DNA of 64,000 bases from positions 1-64,000 of IMG/VR virus record IMGVR_UViG_3300022918_000011; one strand, written 5' to 3'. Position numbers and translations under genes: made by a program. This stretch comes from a virus. The notes beneath the pieces are model-generated. The model saw only the letters and a program-made list of their open reading frames with translations. It did not search any database and was not told the DNA's origin. The first letter of the stretch is position 1. Every line of letters begins with the position of its first letter. Shown in pieces: positions 22,186 to 30,682 of the stretch.

Positions 22186-22587
22186 ATGAAAGCAGTAACC
22201 CTGTTGTTTGCCGTGCTGCTGTGCGCTGGATGTGTCGAGAAACGCCCGACCCCGCCGCCAGAAATATTCAAGCTTGGGTTGAACGGGTTCTACTGCCCAA
22301 CCCAACATCTGATCTTCGCCCAGGCGTACATGTTCGCCATCCTCCATCGACCCCAGATCATGGAAGGCTGCACCACTGAAGGTGCGGGCAACTTTGTCAC
22401 GCTGATCTCCGAGCGCCGCGACGGCGTGGCAGCTGAGGTTGAGCTGAACGGACGCCGCGTCTGGGTGCTGGACGTGCAGCTGGAGACCACCGTAACCCCG
22501 CCGCCATCCGCCGCAGTGGTACCGCTCAAGGTACCGACTCTGCTGGTGCCTAAAGACGGGCTGCCACAGCATAAGGAGTACCTATGA
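22186..22587 (+). CDS. Lipoprotein (133 aa)
   Basis: MKAVTLLFAVLLCAGC is a lipoprotein signal with lipobox LCAGC-type ending at Cys16. The mature part is short, has a Pro-rich start, and mixes strands and Cys residues. After lipidation it would be anchored to the inner or outer membrane. In phages such early lipoproteins can block superinfection, but that is a guess. ATGA overlap with the next gene. Confidence 0.65.
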   Translation: MKAVTLLFAVLLCAGCVEKRPTPPPEIFKLGLNGFYCPTQHLIFAQAYMFAILHRPQIMEGCTTEGAGNFVTLISERRDGVAAEVELNGRRVWVLDVQLETTVTPPPSAAVVPLKVPTLLVPKDGLPQHKEYL

Positions 22588-22769
22588 ACGAGCGGGCTGA
22601 GCTGGAGAGGTTCAAGCAGGCGTTTGTTCATGCGGACTTGACGCTGGCAGATACACTGATCCCGGTCGCGACCTTCAAACACCTGACGACCCAGCTGTTG
22701 TGGCTGGGCTGGCAGGCAGCGCTGACCTTCCGGGAAGGCCGCCTGGACGACGACGGCATCCCGCTCTAA
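22584..22769 (+). CDS. Hypothetical protein (61 aa)
   Basis: It begins MNERAELERFKQAFVHADL, helical, and ends LLWLGWQAALTFREG. This ending (W-x-x-W-x-A-A-hydrophobic) resembles a short motif at the C-terminus of many phage accessory proteins. Coupled to the lipoprotein gene by ATGA. Confidence 0.6.
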   Translation: MNERAELERFKQAFVHADLTLADTLIPVATFKHLTTQLLWLGWQAALTFREGRLDDDGIPL

Positions 22770-22840
22770 ACGCAACACATTCCCATCCACCAAAACCAAA
22801 ATCCGAAAAATTTCTTTTCGGGTTCTCAGGAGTCACGCCT

Positions 22841-23017
22841 ATGCGATTCTTCGTCGATGACGAACGCCGCCTGGTACGCACCCATGACAGTGTCGGCGGT
22901 TACCCCTTCAGCTCTTACAACTGGCGAGAGGTCACGCCGGAAGAGTACGACGCCTTCAGAAAAGTGACGGCGTCGATGAAGCCCAAAGAACTGCGCAAGT
23001 TGCGGGGGTTCGCATGA
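22841..23017 (+). CDS. Small hypothetical protein (58 aa)
   Basis: ATG 22841 follows AGGAG with 8-base spacing. The 71-base gap before it contains CCGAAAAATTTCTTTTCGG, a weak hairpin. The protein is basic and polar. Stop in an ATGA overlap. No family. Confidence 0.6.
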   Translation: MRFFVDDERRLVRTHDSVGGYPFSSYNWREVTPEEYDAFRKVTASMKPKELRKLRGFA

Positions 23018-23199
23018 CCGACACCCCTCGCTCCACCGGCCGGATCAAACGCTTGGCCCGTCGGTACCGTAAAGAACATCCCGAGGCGAGTTGGACAGAA
23101 TGTCTGAACGCCGTGTCCCAGCAGTTCGGCTGGGCTGACTACAAGGCAGCGTTCAAAACGCTGCCAGAGAAAGACCCGGAGGTCAGCGATGGAAATTAA
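23014..23199 (+). CDS. Small basic protein (61 aa)
   Basis: ATGA-coupled. The first 25 residues are strongly basic (TGRIKRLARRYRKEHPE), then a helix (ASWTECLNAVSQQFG). The plan fits a small nucleic-acid-binding protein, though no fold is recognised. The last 11 bases overlap the next gene. Confidence 0.6.
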   Translation: MTDTPRSTGRIKRLARRYRKEHPEASWTECLNAVSQQFGWADYKAAFKTLPEKDPEVSDGN

Positions 23200-23590
23200 C
23201 ATCACCAAATTCTTCAACACGGCAGCTGTCCGGGAGTTCTCCGGGTCGATAGCCGAGCGTGGCGAGAACGCCGGCAAGGAAACGTGGGCCAACGCCTGCG
23301 AGGAGGCAGCGGACGAACCGCTGCTCACCACGCCGGAGCAGCTGCAAGCCATGCGTGACCACGTCAAAGGCTTCGGTTCCTGGAGCGACGAGGAGATCGC
23401 AGGGTGGACCGACGTTGAGGTCAATGCACTGTTCATCCAGATGATCGCTGGCGACATCCGTGAGGTGCCGGACATGACCCCGCAGACTTGGGACTGGGAC
23501 CTGTACGAGGAGATGTCGCAGGAAGGCATCATCGGCAGTGAGGTGTTCAAGGGTGACGACGGCGAAATTTATTACCACTTAGGAAACTGA
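23189..23590 (+). CDS. Phage family protein with WSDEEIxxW / NALFIQMIAGDIRE motif (133 aa)
   Basis: Residues 60-95 carry SWSDEEIAGWTDVEVNALFI followed by QMIAGDIREV. This phrase (E-x-N-A-L-x-x-Q-x-I-A-G-x-h-R-E) is common to a family in many phages of Pseudomonas and relatives and has no known function. The protein is acidic. ATG start inside the end of the preceding gene. Confidence 0.65.
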   Translation: MEINITKFFNTAAVREFSGSIAERGENAGKETWANACEEAADEPLLTTPEQLQAMRDHVKGFGSWSDEEIAGWTDVEVNALFIQMIAGDIREVPDMTPQTWDWDLYEEMSQEGIIGSEVFKGDDGEIYYHLGN

Positions 23591-23592
23591 CC

Positions 23593-23784
23593 ATGGCTGA
23601 GAAAATCACCATCGTCATCGAGACCGGCAACGCTGCGTTCGATGACAGTCCGGCTACTGAAGTAGGCCGGATCCTCAAGGACTTGGCAGACAAGTTCCAA
23701 TACAGCGGTGTGGTGATAGGCACGCTGCGTGATATCAACGGTAACCGGGTTGGTACCGTGAACATTGAGCAGGTGCCCGAATGA
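23593..23784 (+). CDS. Small hypothetical protein (63 aa)
   Basis: It begins MAEKITIVIETGNAAFDD and continues with a helix (VGRILKDLADKF) and two strands (GVVIGTLRDINGNRVGTV). This compact alpha/beta plan recurs in phage proteins that end with D-x-N-G-N-x-V-G. Two bases separate it from the previous stop, and the next gene overlaps by ATGA. Confidence 0.6.
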   Translation: MAEKITIVIETGNAAFDDSPATEVGRILKDLADKFQYSGVVIGTLRDINGNRVGTVNIEQVPE

Positions 23785-24248
23785 AACTCGTCCAACGCAT
23801 CACCTTTGAAACAACCTTCGAAGTCCCGGACAACGTGGACTACAAGCAGCTGGTCAAGAACCGCATGGCTGCGCTCGATGACTTCGAGACTGAGCTGGGA
23901 GACAACAAGGCCCTGCGCCCTGCTGGCTCCGTCGGCGCCGACGTCACCATGAGCGTGAACCTCAAGACGGACGTCGAACTGCTGACCATGCCGGCGCTGA
24001 GCACGGCGCACATCAGCTACGAGGCTGACAGCTGGTTGGGCGAGTGGGGCAGCTCATGCCACGCTCTGGTAATGGCCGACGGAGACGCCGGTTACTTCGT
24101 CCGGGTTCTCACAGACCACGCTGATATAGAGTTGGTACCGCAGTCCATCCGCGAGGTCGCTGCCTGGGCCAACAACTGCGGCCACCACTGGTTCCGGCTG
24201 GACCGAGACGCCCCGCGCGTTGACGGCCTAACCGCTTACGACTGGTGA
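23781..24248 (+). CDS. DUF5983-like protein (155 aa)
   Basis: The C-terminal half, starting at ALSTAHISYEADSWL (about residue 75) and running through YFVRVL to WFRLDRDAPRVDGLTAYDW, matches the layout of DUF5983: a conserved L-S-T-A-H-h-T/S start, a hydrophobic strand, and a W-h-x-L-D-R-D-x-P ending. The N-terminal part is a separate small domain. Function of DUF5983 is not known. Confidence 0.65.
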   Translation: MKLVQRITFETTFEVPDNVDYKQLVKNRMAALDDFETELGDNKALRPAGSVGADVTMSVNLKTDVELLTMPALSTAHISYEADSWLGEWGSSCHALVMADGDAGYFVRVLTDHADIELVPQSIREVAAWANNCGHHWFRLDRDAPRVDGLTAYDW

Positions 24249-24252
24249 TCCC

Positions 24253-24582
24253 ATGATGAAGCGAATGACGGTCACCTTCTCGACGGTGATCGAGGCTGAG
24301 AACTGGTCAGGGCATGACCGGCGAGAGTTCAACGTTGAGTTCGACAGCACCAAGACCCTCACGGGTGTGGACCTGATGAGGCTCAACGACCTGATGGAGT
24401 ACGCCCACTCCATCAACAAACTCCAAGGCTTCGACATCGCCTACACGGTAGGCAAGATGATCGAACAGGATCTGTCCCGCCCAGCTGAAACCTTCACAGC
24501 CTGTCAACAGGATCTGGATGACCTCGACCTGCTGTCGTGGAAGCTGGAAGTGAAGGTCCGTTACGCGAGGCTACCAACGTGA
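24253..24582 (+). CDS. Hypothetical protein (109 aa)
   Basis: Two adjacent ATGs (24253 and 24256) are possible. The protein has a beta-hairpin N-terminus and a helical centre, and is charged and soluble. Stop in a GTGA overlap with the next gene. No family. Confidence 0.6.
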   Translation: MMKRMTVTFSTVIEAENWSGHDRREFNVEFDSTKTLTGVDLMRLNDLMEYAHSINKLQGFDIAYTVGKMIEQDLSRPAETFTACQQDLDDLDLLSWKLEVKVRYARLPT

Positions 24583-25199
24583 AGATCAAAGTCACCGAGT
24601 ACCACATCAGGGAGTTCACTATCGAGCTCCCTGATTGCTTCACCACCTACGACAAGGTGGACAAGCACACCGAGCGCCAGCGTCTCAAGTACGACGGCCC
24701 GGTGCAGGAATCAGTAAGCCAGATCGAATGGAGTCATGTTCTGGAGACCAACCGGGACGTGGCCAAGACCTTGGCTCTGTTCAAGCCGACGTTCCAGCAC
24801 ATCCCGTTCAACTTCAGCGGGTACGAGCGGGAGTGTTGGCTGCTGTACATCACTGACTGCCTCCCGGCGGGCGGCGCCTGGCTGAACTACCGGACCTGGC
24901 TCAACACCGGAGCGTTCGAGCATCACCCTGACCGGGTGGCAGAATGCTTCGAAGACGGTGACAGTGAGCGTATCTACGTTCACTTCCGGGTTGCCCCGGA
25001 GGGCGATGTGGTTGCGCTGTGGGGTGAACCTGACCGCAGGGGGCTCATCAGCAGCTATCAGCACGTCGGCCAGCACGGTGACGCATCGCCTGAACTGGTC
25101 GCTGACTGGCGGGTGGCTACGGCAGCCGAGAAGGCTGACCTGTTCAAAGAATTGGAAGGTCGCGGTTACGTGATCGTGGATAAGGAACCGAAAGCATGA
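24579..25199 (+). CDS. Hypothetical protein (206 aa)
   Basis: GTG start in a GTGA overlap (MKIKVTEYHIREFTIELP). Residues 1-60 resemble the small beta-rich domain of the two genes before it in style. The centre is Trp/Tyr-rich (YERECWLLYITDCL). It ends with GRGYVIVDKEPKA. No catalytic motif is seen. ATGA-coupled to the next gene. Confidence 0.6.
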   Translation: MKIKVTEYHIREFTIELPDCFTTYDKVDKHTERQRLKYDGPVQESVSQIEWSHVLETNRDVAKTLALFKPTFQHIPFNFSGYERECWLLYITDCLPAGGAWLNYRTWLNTGAFEHHPDRVAECFEDGDSERIYVHFRVAPEGDVVALWGEPDRRGLISSYQHVGQHGDASPELVADWRVATAAEKADLFKELEGRGYVIVDKEPKA

Positions 25200-25519
25200 T
25201 TTTCGACACCGGAAACACCAGCGACAAAGCCGACGTAGGCATGCTGATTTTCAGCATCACCACTTACCTGCGGGATAACCATGGTGTCGGCTGCCAGATC
25301 GTCGACACCATGCGGGTTGCCGAGGAGGCAGCGTACTGGTTGCACGAGCTGGTTCTGGTAGATGACAGCTGGGACGGCGTCGTCTGGTACGAATATCTGG
25401 AAAGCGCCAGCAAAGGATCTCTTGCACAAACGCTTTCCGGCTGTGTAGATTGCGAGGCTATCCCTGTACCTGCTGCGGTACGGCTCTGGCTTAAAATCAA
25501 CGAGATCCAAATGAAATGA
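25196..25519 (+). CDS. Hypothetical protein (107 aa)
   Basis: ATGA-coupled on both sides. Mostly helical and acidic, with four Cys (two near residue 80: GCVDC). There is no signal peptide. Function unknown. Confidence 0.6.
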   Translation: MIFDTGNTSDKADVGMLIFSITTYLRDNHGVGCQIVDTMRVAEEAAYWLHELVLVDDSWDGVVWYEYLESASKGSLAQTLSGCVDCEAIPVPAAVRLWLKINEIQMK

Positions 25520-25761
25520 TTCACGTTATCTGTCGCAACGGGCAGCTTGAAATTCTCAAGCGTGAGGCGGTAAGCAGGCGTCGACGGTGGGACATCAGGG
25601 TTACATACGACACACCACTCGGTGAGCAGGTGATCCACATCAAGCCTGACAACAAATGCCGACTGCCTCAGTTAGCCAAGATAGTGTCAGACGCCATCCA
25701 CGAAGACATACGCCTTACCGGCACCGTAAATAACATTGCCTGGGAAGCCAAGGGCAGATAA
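25516..25761 (+). CDS. Hypothetical basic protein (81 aa)
   Basis: ATGA-coupled to the previous gene. Contains a basic stretch (KREAVSRRRRWDIRVTY) and a C-terminal helix. It lies directly before the DNA methyltransferase gene, 10 bases away, and could be an accessory to it, but nothing in its sequence shows that. Confidence 0.55.
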   Translation: MIHVICRNGQLEILKREAVSRRRRWDIRVTYDTPLGEQVIHIKPDNKCRLPQLAKIVSDAIHEDIRLTGTVNNIAWEAKGR

Positions 25762-25771
25762 GGAGTTGCAC

Positions 25772-27730
25772 ATGCAGCAGTCGTCTCCGTACCACTATCC
25801 AGAACCCGCCAACTACCGCTGGAAAGGCGGCTTGATCATCGACAACTTCGCAGGCGGTGGCGGTGCCAGCACCGGCATCTCTCAGGCCATCGGCCGCAGC
25901 CCCGACATCGCGGTCAATCACAACGTTGAAGCGTTGATGATGCACGAAGAGAACCACCCTACCACCCGCCATTACAACGAGTCTGTGTGGGACATCGACA
26001 TCCGCAAGGCTACCGGCGGTGCGCCGGTGTTGATGGGTTGGTTCAGCCCAGATTGCACCCACTTCTCCGTCGCCAAAGGCGGCAAGCCGGTGAAGAAGGC
26101 CATCCGTGGCTTGGCCTGGATCGTCAAGAAGTGGTACGGGCAGAGCGACATGGCCATCCTGAAGATGGAAAACGTCGTCGAGTTCATGACGTGGGGTCCA
26201 CTGATTGCCAAGCGCTGCAAGGTGACCAAGCGCGTCATCAAGCTGGTGCCGGACGGCAAGGACAAGAAGGGCGAGGACAAATTCAAAGAGGTGGTCTGCG
26301 AGCCAGGCGAGTACGTTGCCTACCGCGATCAGGCTCTGGTACCGGACAAGAAGCGCGCCGGCAAAACCTTCCGCCAGTTCGTCAAACAGATGCGCGAAGC
26401 CGGTTACGCAGTCGAGTGGACTGTCAAAGGTATGGTAGCCAGCGACTTCGGCGATCCAACCACCCGCAAACGCTTCTTCCTGATGGCCCGTAAGGACGGG
26501 CTGCCAATCACCTGGCCTGCAGCTACCCATGGCAGCCCGAGGCTGGTGGCTGCCAACCCGGGCAAGTTGCAGCCGTGGAAGACGGCCGGCGACAACCTGG
26601 ACTGGTCCATCCCATGCCCATCGATCTTCAATCGCAAGAAGCCGTTGGCTGACAACACGCTGCGCCGCATCTTCAAGGGCATCGAGAAGTTCGTCATCGG
26701 CGCCGGCGACAACGCCTTCCTCGTGAAGACGAACCACGGTGGCAACGAGTTCCGTGGCCAGTCAGCTGACGAGCCGCTGCAAACCATCACCAGCAAGTTG
26801 GGTACCGGGGTGGCAGCTGTGTCGCTCACCAAGTTCAACGAGAACAGCATCGGCCAAGCCGCTGACCAGCCGCTGGACACTGTGATGGCGGGTGCTACAC
26901 GGTTCGGCGCCGTACAGGCTGAGCTGCAGGTCGTGAAGGATCTGGATCAAGCCATGCATGCAGGCTTCATCGCCACCATCGATCACACCTCCAACAAAAA
27001 CCCGGCCACCGGCATGGACGAGCCGATTCCAACGGTGACATCCAAGGCGCGGCACATCCACGTTGCAGCGCTGCTCAAGCATTACACCGGTGTCGTGGGC
27101 CAGACTCTGGACAAGCCGCTGCCAACCATCACGGCAACCGATCACAATTCTGTGCTTGAGGTGACGGCGATGCATGTTCAGCGTGACTTCGGCGCCAGCA
27201 TCGGCAGCCGGTTGTGCGAACCGCTCGGCGCTATCACGGCGGGTGGCGGTGGCCATGCAGCCATCATCGCTTCGTCTCTGGTGAAGCTGAAGGGCAGCTG
27301 CAACCACGGCCAGGCGTTGGACCGGCCGATCGATACCATCGCTGCCCAAGGCAACCACTACGCAGCGGTGCAGACCTTCCTTGAGGAACAGTCGTTCCTT
27401 GTGAAGTTCTACGGCACCGGCGGCGCGGTGACTTGCGAGGCCCCACTGGACACAATCACCTCGAAGGGGCGGTTCGGTCTGGTCACCATCCAAGGCATTG
27501 ATTATCAGATCGTCGACATCGGCATGCGAATGCTGGAGCCGCACGAGCTGTTCAGCTGCCAAGGGTTCCCGGCCGACTACCGCCACGAGGTGGTGATGGG
27601 CAAGAAACTTCCGAAGCATGCACAGGTTCGCATGGTTGGCAACTCGGTACCTCCGGGGCTGGCCAGGGCGTTGGTGCAGGCGAACATCCCCAAGTGGGCA
27701 CTCGAACGTAAACAGGCAGCAGTAGCATGA
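25772..27730 (+). CDS. Cytosine-C5 DNA methyltransferase with repeat-built insert (652 aa)
   Basis: It transfers a methyl group from AdoMet to cytosine C5 in DNA and probably protects phage DNA from restriction. Motif I (DNFAGGGGASTG, residues 24-35) binds AdoMet. Motif IV is SPDCTHFS (about 92-99), a variant of the usual PCQ-FS, with the catalytic Cys. ENV (about 133) is motif VI, DFGDPTTRKRFF (about 225-236) is motif VIII, and ELFSCQGFP and VGNSVPPGLARAL are motifs IX and X. Between VIII and IX, where the target-recognition domain belongs, about seven ~32-35-residue repeats carry the phrase x-x-x-P-L-x-T-I-T-S/A. ATG 25772 follows AGGAG. Confidence 0.9.
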   Translation: MQQSSPYHYPEPANYRWKGGLIIDNFAGGGGASTGISQAIGRSPDIAVNHNVEALMMHEENHPTTRHYNESVWDIDIRKATGGAPVLMGWFSPDCTHFSVAKGGKPVKKAIRGLAWIVKKWYGQSDMAILKMENVVEFMTWGPLIAKRCKVTKRVIKLVPDGKDKKGEDKFKEVVCEPGEYVAYRDQALVPDKKRAGKTFRQFVKQMREAGYAVEWTVKGMVASDFGDPTTRKRFFLMARKDGLPITWPAATHGSPRLVAANPGKLQPWKTAGDNLDWSIPCPSIFNRKKPLADNTLRRIFKGIEKFVIGAGDNAFLVKTNHGGNEFRGQSADEPLQTITSKLGTGVAAVSLTKFNENSIGQAADQPLDTVMAGATRFGAVQAELQVVKDLDQAMHAGFIATIDHTSNKNPATGMDEPIPTVTSKARHIHVAALLKHYTGVVGQTLDKPLPTITATDHNSVLEVTAMHVQRDFGASIGSRLCEPLGAITAGGGGHAAIIASSLVKLKGSCNHGQALDRPIDTIAAQGNHYAAVQTFLEEQSFLVKFYGTGGAVTCEAPLDTITSKGRFGLVTIQGIDYQIVDIGMRMLEPHELFSCQGFPADYRHEVVMGKKLPKHAQVRMVGNSVPPGLARALVQANIPKWALERKQAAVA

Positions 27731-28098
27731 CCAAGCCTATGAGCAAACTCCCGTCCATGCCCTTGATCAACCCCAAGGGCAAGAACAAGCCTCGCAAACC
27801 CCGCGTACCAAAGCCTGTGTGGACCGTCACCGCCGACTACTGTGACGGTGCCCTGACCGGCTACAACATGGCCTTTGAATCCGAGCGCACCGCGCGCATC
27901 ACCGCTGACTGGCTGCACTCCTCCAGCGGTACGATGAACGTCAAGATCGAAGGCCCAGGCTACAAGGGTCAGATCCACGACGCTACCGAGGCTGACCGCG
28001 AGGTTGGCTACGCGCTGGCAGAAATCCTTGAGCACCGCGCTGTAGGCCCGGTTGCGAAGTACCTCATCAACGAATGGATGGACAGCAAGGCGTGGTAA
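27727..28098 (+). CDS. Hypothetical protein (123 aa)
   Basis: ATGA overlap with the methyltransferase. The first 32 residues are Pro/Lys-rich and probably disordered. The rest has helical segments with aromatic residues. Co-transcription with the methyltransferase is certain from spacing; a functional link is not. Confidence 0.6.
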   Translation: MTKPMSKLPSMPLINPKGKNKPRKPRVPKPVWTVTADYCDGALTGYNMAFESERTARITADWLHSSSGTMNVKIEGPGYKGQIHDATEADREVGYALAEILEHRAVGPVAKYLINEWMDSKAW

Positions 28099-28114
28099 CG
28101 CGCCGGGAGCTCAC

Positions 28115-28648
28115 ATGATCCTGTCAGAAAAATCGCTGCGCCCCTGGGCTTTGCCGGAAGGCTCCAAGTGTTGCGTGTGTGGTGCCGAGAACGACTCTCG
28201 GTTCTACTACGACCCGCCGGCGCGAAAGTTCTACTGCAGCAGCCACACGTTGCTGGAAGATCTGGACCCGCTGAACAAGCGCAACGCCAGCATGTTGTTC
28301 GGCTGCCCGGTCAGCCGACTGACCGTGTTCCCCGAGCTGGAGAACATCCGCGACCTGCTGGTGCCGATCACGGCGCCCAAGCGGGGCGAGCCGAACTTCT
28401 ACTGCCGCAGCGATATGTTCCCCAACCTGCGGGTCATGCCGACGCCGGCGTTGACAGCCTGGGTGTACAACAACATGTTGTATCCCCGGCTGACGCCGGA
28501 CAAATACTTCTTCGACCTGCACATCCGTGAGTACGGCGGTGTGGATCTGGCGTGGTTGTCCCTCCGGTACCAAGAAATTCTCGGCACTCGCTACCTCGCG
28601 GTGGTGACCCGAGCCAACGTTGAAAAGATCTTTGGAGCAGTAAAATGA
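28115..28648 (+). CDS. Hypothetical zinc-finger-type protein (177 aa)
   Basis: ATG 28115 follows GGGAG with 5-base spacing; the longer upstream frame is a shadow. Near residue 20 is CCVCG and about 20 residues later YCSSH, together a plausible zinc site (C-x-x-C ... C-x-x-H). The remainder is helical with a hydrophobic centre. No transcription or repair family fits well. Confidence 0.6.
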   Translation: MILSEKSLRPWALPEGSKCCVCGAENDSRFYYDPPARKFYCSSHTLLEDLDPLNKRNASMLFGCPVSRLTVFPELENIRDLLVPITAPKRGEPNFYCRSDMFPNLRVMPTPALTAWVYNNMLYPRLTPDKYFFDLHIREYGGVDLAWLSLRYQEILGTRYLAVVTRANVEKIFGAVK

Positions 28649-29076
28649 CAGACGTAGTTCAGGTCCGCACGAAGGACGGTATCAAAGAAATCCCTTGCCT
28701 GGGTCGCTGGAAGAAGACCATTGACGGCGAAGAGTTTGAGTTCGCTCTGCATGTCGCGCCGACCAAACTCGTCGGGCAGCGCCCGCTGTTGTTCAGCGAA
28801 GTGTCCACCGGGCACAGCGCCCAGATCGCGGTACGTCACCCGTCAATCCACTCGCTGCTGACCGAAGCCCACCTGCGCCAAGGTCATGAGCACTACTGCA
28901 CCGCGCGAAAAGTGAACCGCGCGGCAGCAGCTGCGCTGCACAACGGCATCAAGTCTATGGACGGCGAGTCGTTCCGCGCAGCTGTGGGTGTTGCGCTGAT
29001 GGCCATCGCCAACAAGGAACGCGCTAATGTCCTTGAGAACGGTGCCAAGCCCGCAGTTGTAGAGGAGAAGGTCTGA
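28645..29076 (+). CDS. Hypothetical protein (143 aa)
   Basis: ATGA-coupled. A beta-rich N-terminus (residues 1-55) precedes a helical part with several His (HPSIHSLLTEAHLRQGHEHY). The stop base is shared with the next ATG (TGATG). Unknown family. Confidence 0.6.
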   Translation: MTDVVQVRTKDGIKEIPCLGRWKKTIDGEEFEFALHVAPTKLVGQRPLLFSEVSTGHSAQIAVRHPSIHSLLTEAHLRQGHEHYCTARKVNRAAAAALHNGIKSMDGESFRAAVGVALMAIANKERANVLENGAKPAVVEEKV

Positions 29077-29387
29077 TGCAGGTCATCTTCAACGGTCAGA
29101 TCCTGAGCCAGGCACACCTCGACCTGCTGGTCCCGCTGCTCAACGAAGGCATGAGCGAGAAGAAACTTCGCAAGTGCATGGGGGAGGTCTTCGAAGCTGC
29201 GGGCATCCCGGTGCCGCAGCTGAAGATCGGCGACCTGGTGCATTGGCAGGGACTGGAGGAGCGCATGGACAAGGGCGTGATCCTCGGCATCGAGAGCCGC
29301 GGCGACAAGCTGCGTGTTCAATCCAAACAGCGTGGCCGTGCGGTCACAATCGGTCAGCGCGATGCGCGGGTGGTGGCAGATGCCTAA
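29076..29387 (+). CDS. Hypothetical protein with SH3-like C-terminus (103 aa)
   Basis: TGATG junction with the gene before. Residues 1-45 are helical. Residues 50-100 (LKIGDLVHWQG ... KGVILGIESRGDKLRVQSK) have the strand pattern of a small SH3/KOW-like barrel, which often contacts nucleic acid. Eight bases overlap the next gene. Confidence 0.6.
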   Translation: MQVIFNGQILSQAHLDLLVPLLNEGMSEKKLRKCMGEVFEAAGIPVPQLKIGDLVHWQGLEERMDKGVILGIESRGDKLRVQSKQRGRAVTIGQRDARVVADA

Positions 29388-29709
29388 GTCGGTTATTACC
29401 AGCATCACCTTCTCCTCGGCACCGGCGCGGCGCAAGCCGCAAGCCGGCGACCTGAAGACCCTGAAGAGGGACGGCAAGACCTACATCCGGCAGCAACAAC
29501 GCTGCTACCACGGCCCAGGCCGCGGCGCCATGGTGGTCAGCAACGGCCGCCCGGTATGGGAGTGGGTTGAACAGGGCAGCTCGCAAGACCGTGTCGCTGT
29601 TTACGCGAAGCAGCTGGCCTGCCCACACGAAACGTGGCTGGGTCACAGCGGTACCGGCCGGATCTTCTGTGCAGCCTGCAACAAGGAGCGCACCGATGCT
29701 GAAGCTTGA
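29380..29709 (+). CDS. Hypothetical zinc-binding-type protein (109 aa)
   Basis: ATG inside the previous gene (MPKSVITSITFSS). The middle reads YIRQQQRCYHGPGRGAMVV, then NGRPVWEWV, a phrase found in phage proteins of unknown function. The end contains CPHETW and, 15 residues on, FCAACNKE, a likely zinc knuckle. Overlaps the next gene by 14 bases. Confidence 0.6.
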   Translation: MPKSVITSITFSSAPARRKPQAGDLKTLKRDGKTYIRQQQRCYHGPGRGAMVVSNGRPVWEWVEQGSSQDRVAVYAKQLACPHETWLGHSGTGRIFCAACNKERTDAEA

Positions 29710-30100
29710 GCAAGTAAAAGCCCTCGTCGCCGAGGGCGTCGGGGTCTTCCGGATCCTTAGCACCTATCCGGTGCGGGAGCAGGACGGGGTTCTCCGCTGG
29801 GGCCACCTCGACGACAAGGTGTTGACCGATGTCGACACCAAGTATTTCCGAGAGGCGGATTACGAGGTGGCAGCCGCTACCAATAACCCCCCTGCACTCT
29901 TCCGCAGCGTAGGCGACCCCCGCATGTTCGCTAACGGTTGCTACGTGGTGAAGTTCGGAGGCAAAGGCATCTGGACTACCTACGTCATCGTTCGCTACGC
30001 CCATCCCATCGACGCAGGTCAAGCCACTGAGATGGCCATCGATCACCTGGTTCAGGCCGGGTGGACCGAAGTCGAAGCCCAACCACTGCTCGTTATCTGA
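29696..30100 (+). CDS. Hypothetical protein (134 aa)
   Basis: ATG inside the previous gene with AAGGAG about 7 bases upstream (MLKLEQVKALVAEG). The N-terminus is helical; the remainder is mixed. No signal peptide. No family. Confidence 0.6.
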   Translation: MLKLEQVKALVAEGVGVFRILSTYPVREQDGVLRWGHLDDKVLTDVDTKYFREADYEVAAATNNPPALFRSVGDPRMFANGCYVVKFGGKGIWTTYVIVRYAHPIDAGQATEMAIDHLVQAGWTEVEAQPLLVI

Positions 30101-30108
30101 GGTGAATC

Positions 30109-30495
30109 ATGACCACGCTTTCCAGCCTCATCGGCATCATCGGCAACGACAAGATCAAATTCCAGACGCTGGACGCCAGCATCTCTGGGTTCAATAACCC
30201 CAGGAGCGGCGGCTCGCGCATCACTTTTGATACTGAAAGCCCCTGCGGTGTGGGACCTGGCATGACGCCCCGCACCGAAAGTATGGGCCTGATCCTCTGG
30301 CTGGACCGGGAGGAGGTGGCGAGGATCAACGCGCTGCCTCGTGGAGACGAGCTCGGGGCGCACGTCGACGAGCTGCGAACCCTGCGCGCTGCCTTACAGG
30401 ACTGTATCAAGGCCGGTGCATCGATCCCGCTGCTCAGCGTTAGCCAGATGCAAGACCATCTGGATAGCCTGGACGTGTTCTTCGAGGACGAATGA
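30109..30495 (+). CDS. Hypothetical protein (128 aa)
   Basis: ATG with GAGGTGA 5 bases upstream. The first half has strands and Gly/Ser loops, the second half a helix with acidic end (LDSLDVFFEDE). ATGA overlap with the next gene. Unknown. Confidence 0.6.
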   Translation: MTTLSSLIGIIGNDKIKFQTLDASISGFNNPRSGGSRITFDTESPCGVGPGMTPRTESMGLILWLDREEVARINALPRGDELGAHVDELRTLRAALQDCIKAGASIPLLSVSQMQDHLDSLDVFFEDE

Positions 30496-30677
30496 TGGCG
30501 ACAGTCAAGAAGCTGCGCCGTATGGACGGCGGATGGCGGGTGCATTGGCTGACAGCAACGGGCTGGGTGTTGGGCAAAAAGCTCGCCACCCGGCAGCTGG
30601 CCACTGATTACGCCAAGACGTACATGCGCCGAAGCGCTGAGTTCGAGGACTTCAAGGTCCTCCCCGCAGAAAGGTAG
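30492..30677 (+). CDS. Small basic protein (61 aa)
   Basis: The start has two tandem ATGs. The sequence (KKLRRMDGGWRVHWLTATG) shows two short strands followed by a helix. Length and charge would suit a nucleic-acid-binding peptide, but there is no direct evidence. ATGA-coupled. Confidence 0.6.
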   Translation: MMATVKKLRRMDGGWRVHWLTATGWVLGKKLATRQLATDYAKTYMRRSAEFEDFKVLPAER

Positions 30678-30682
30678 TTGCC

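Noticed and set aside
25715-27619. Long leftward frames opposite the methyltransferase
   Set aside because: They are shadows of the well-supported rightward gene, without start signals and with no recognisable domain. Similar long antisense frames occur opposite other GC-rich genes here (for example 33093-34106 and 37496-38650).
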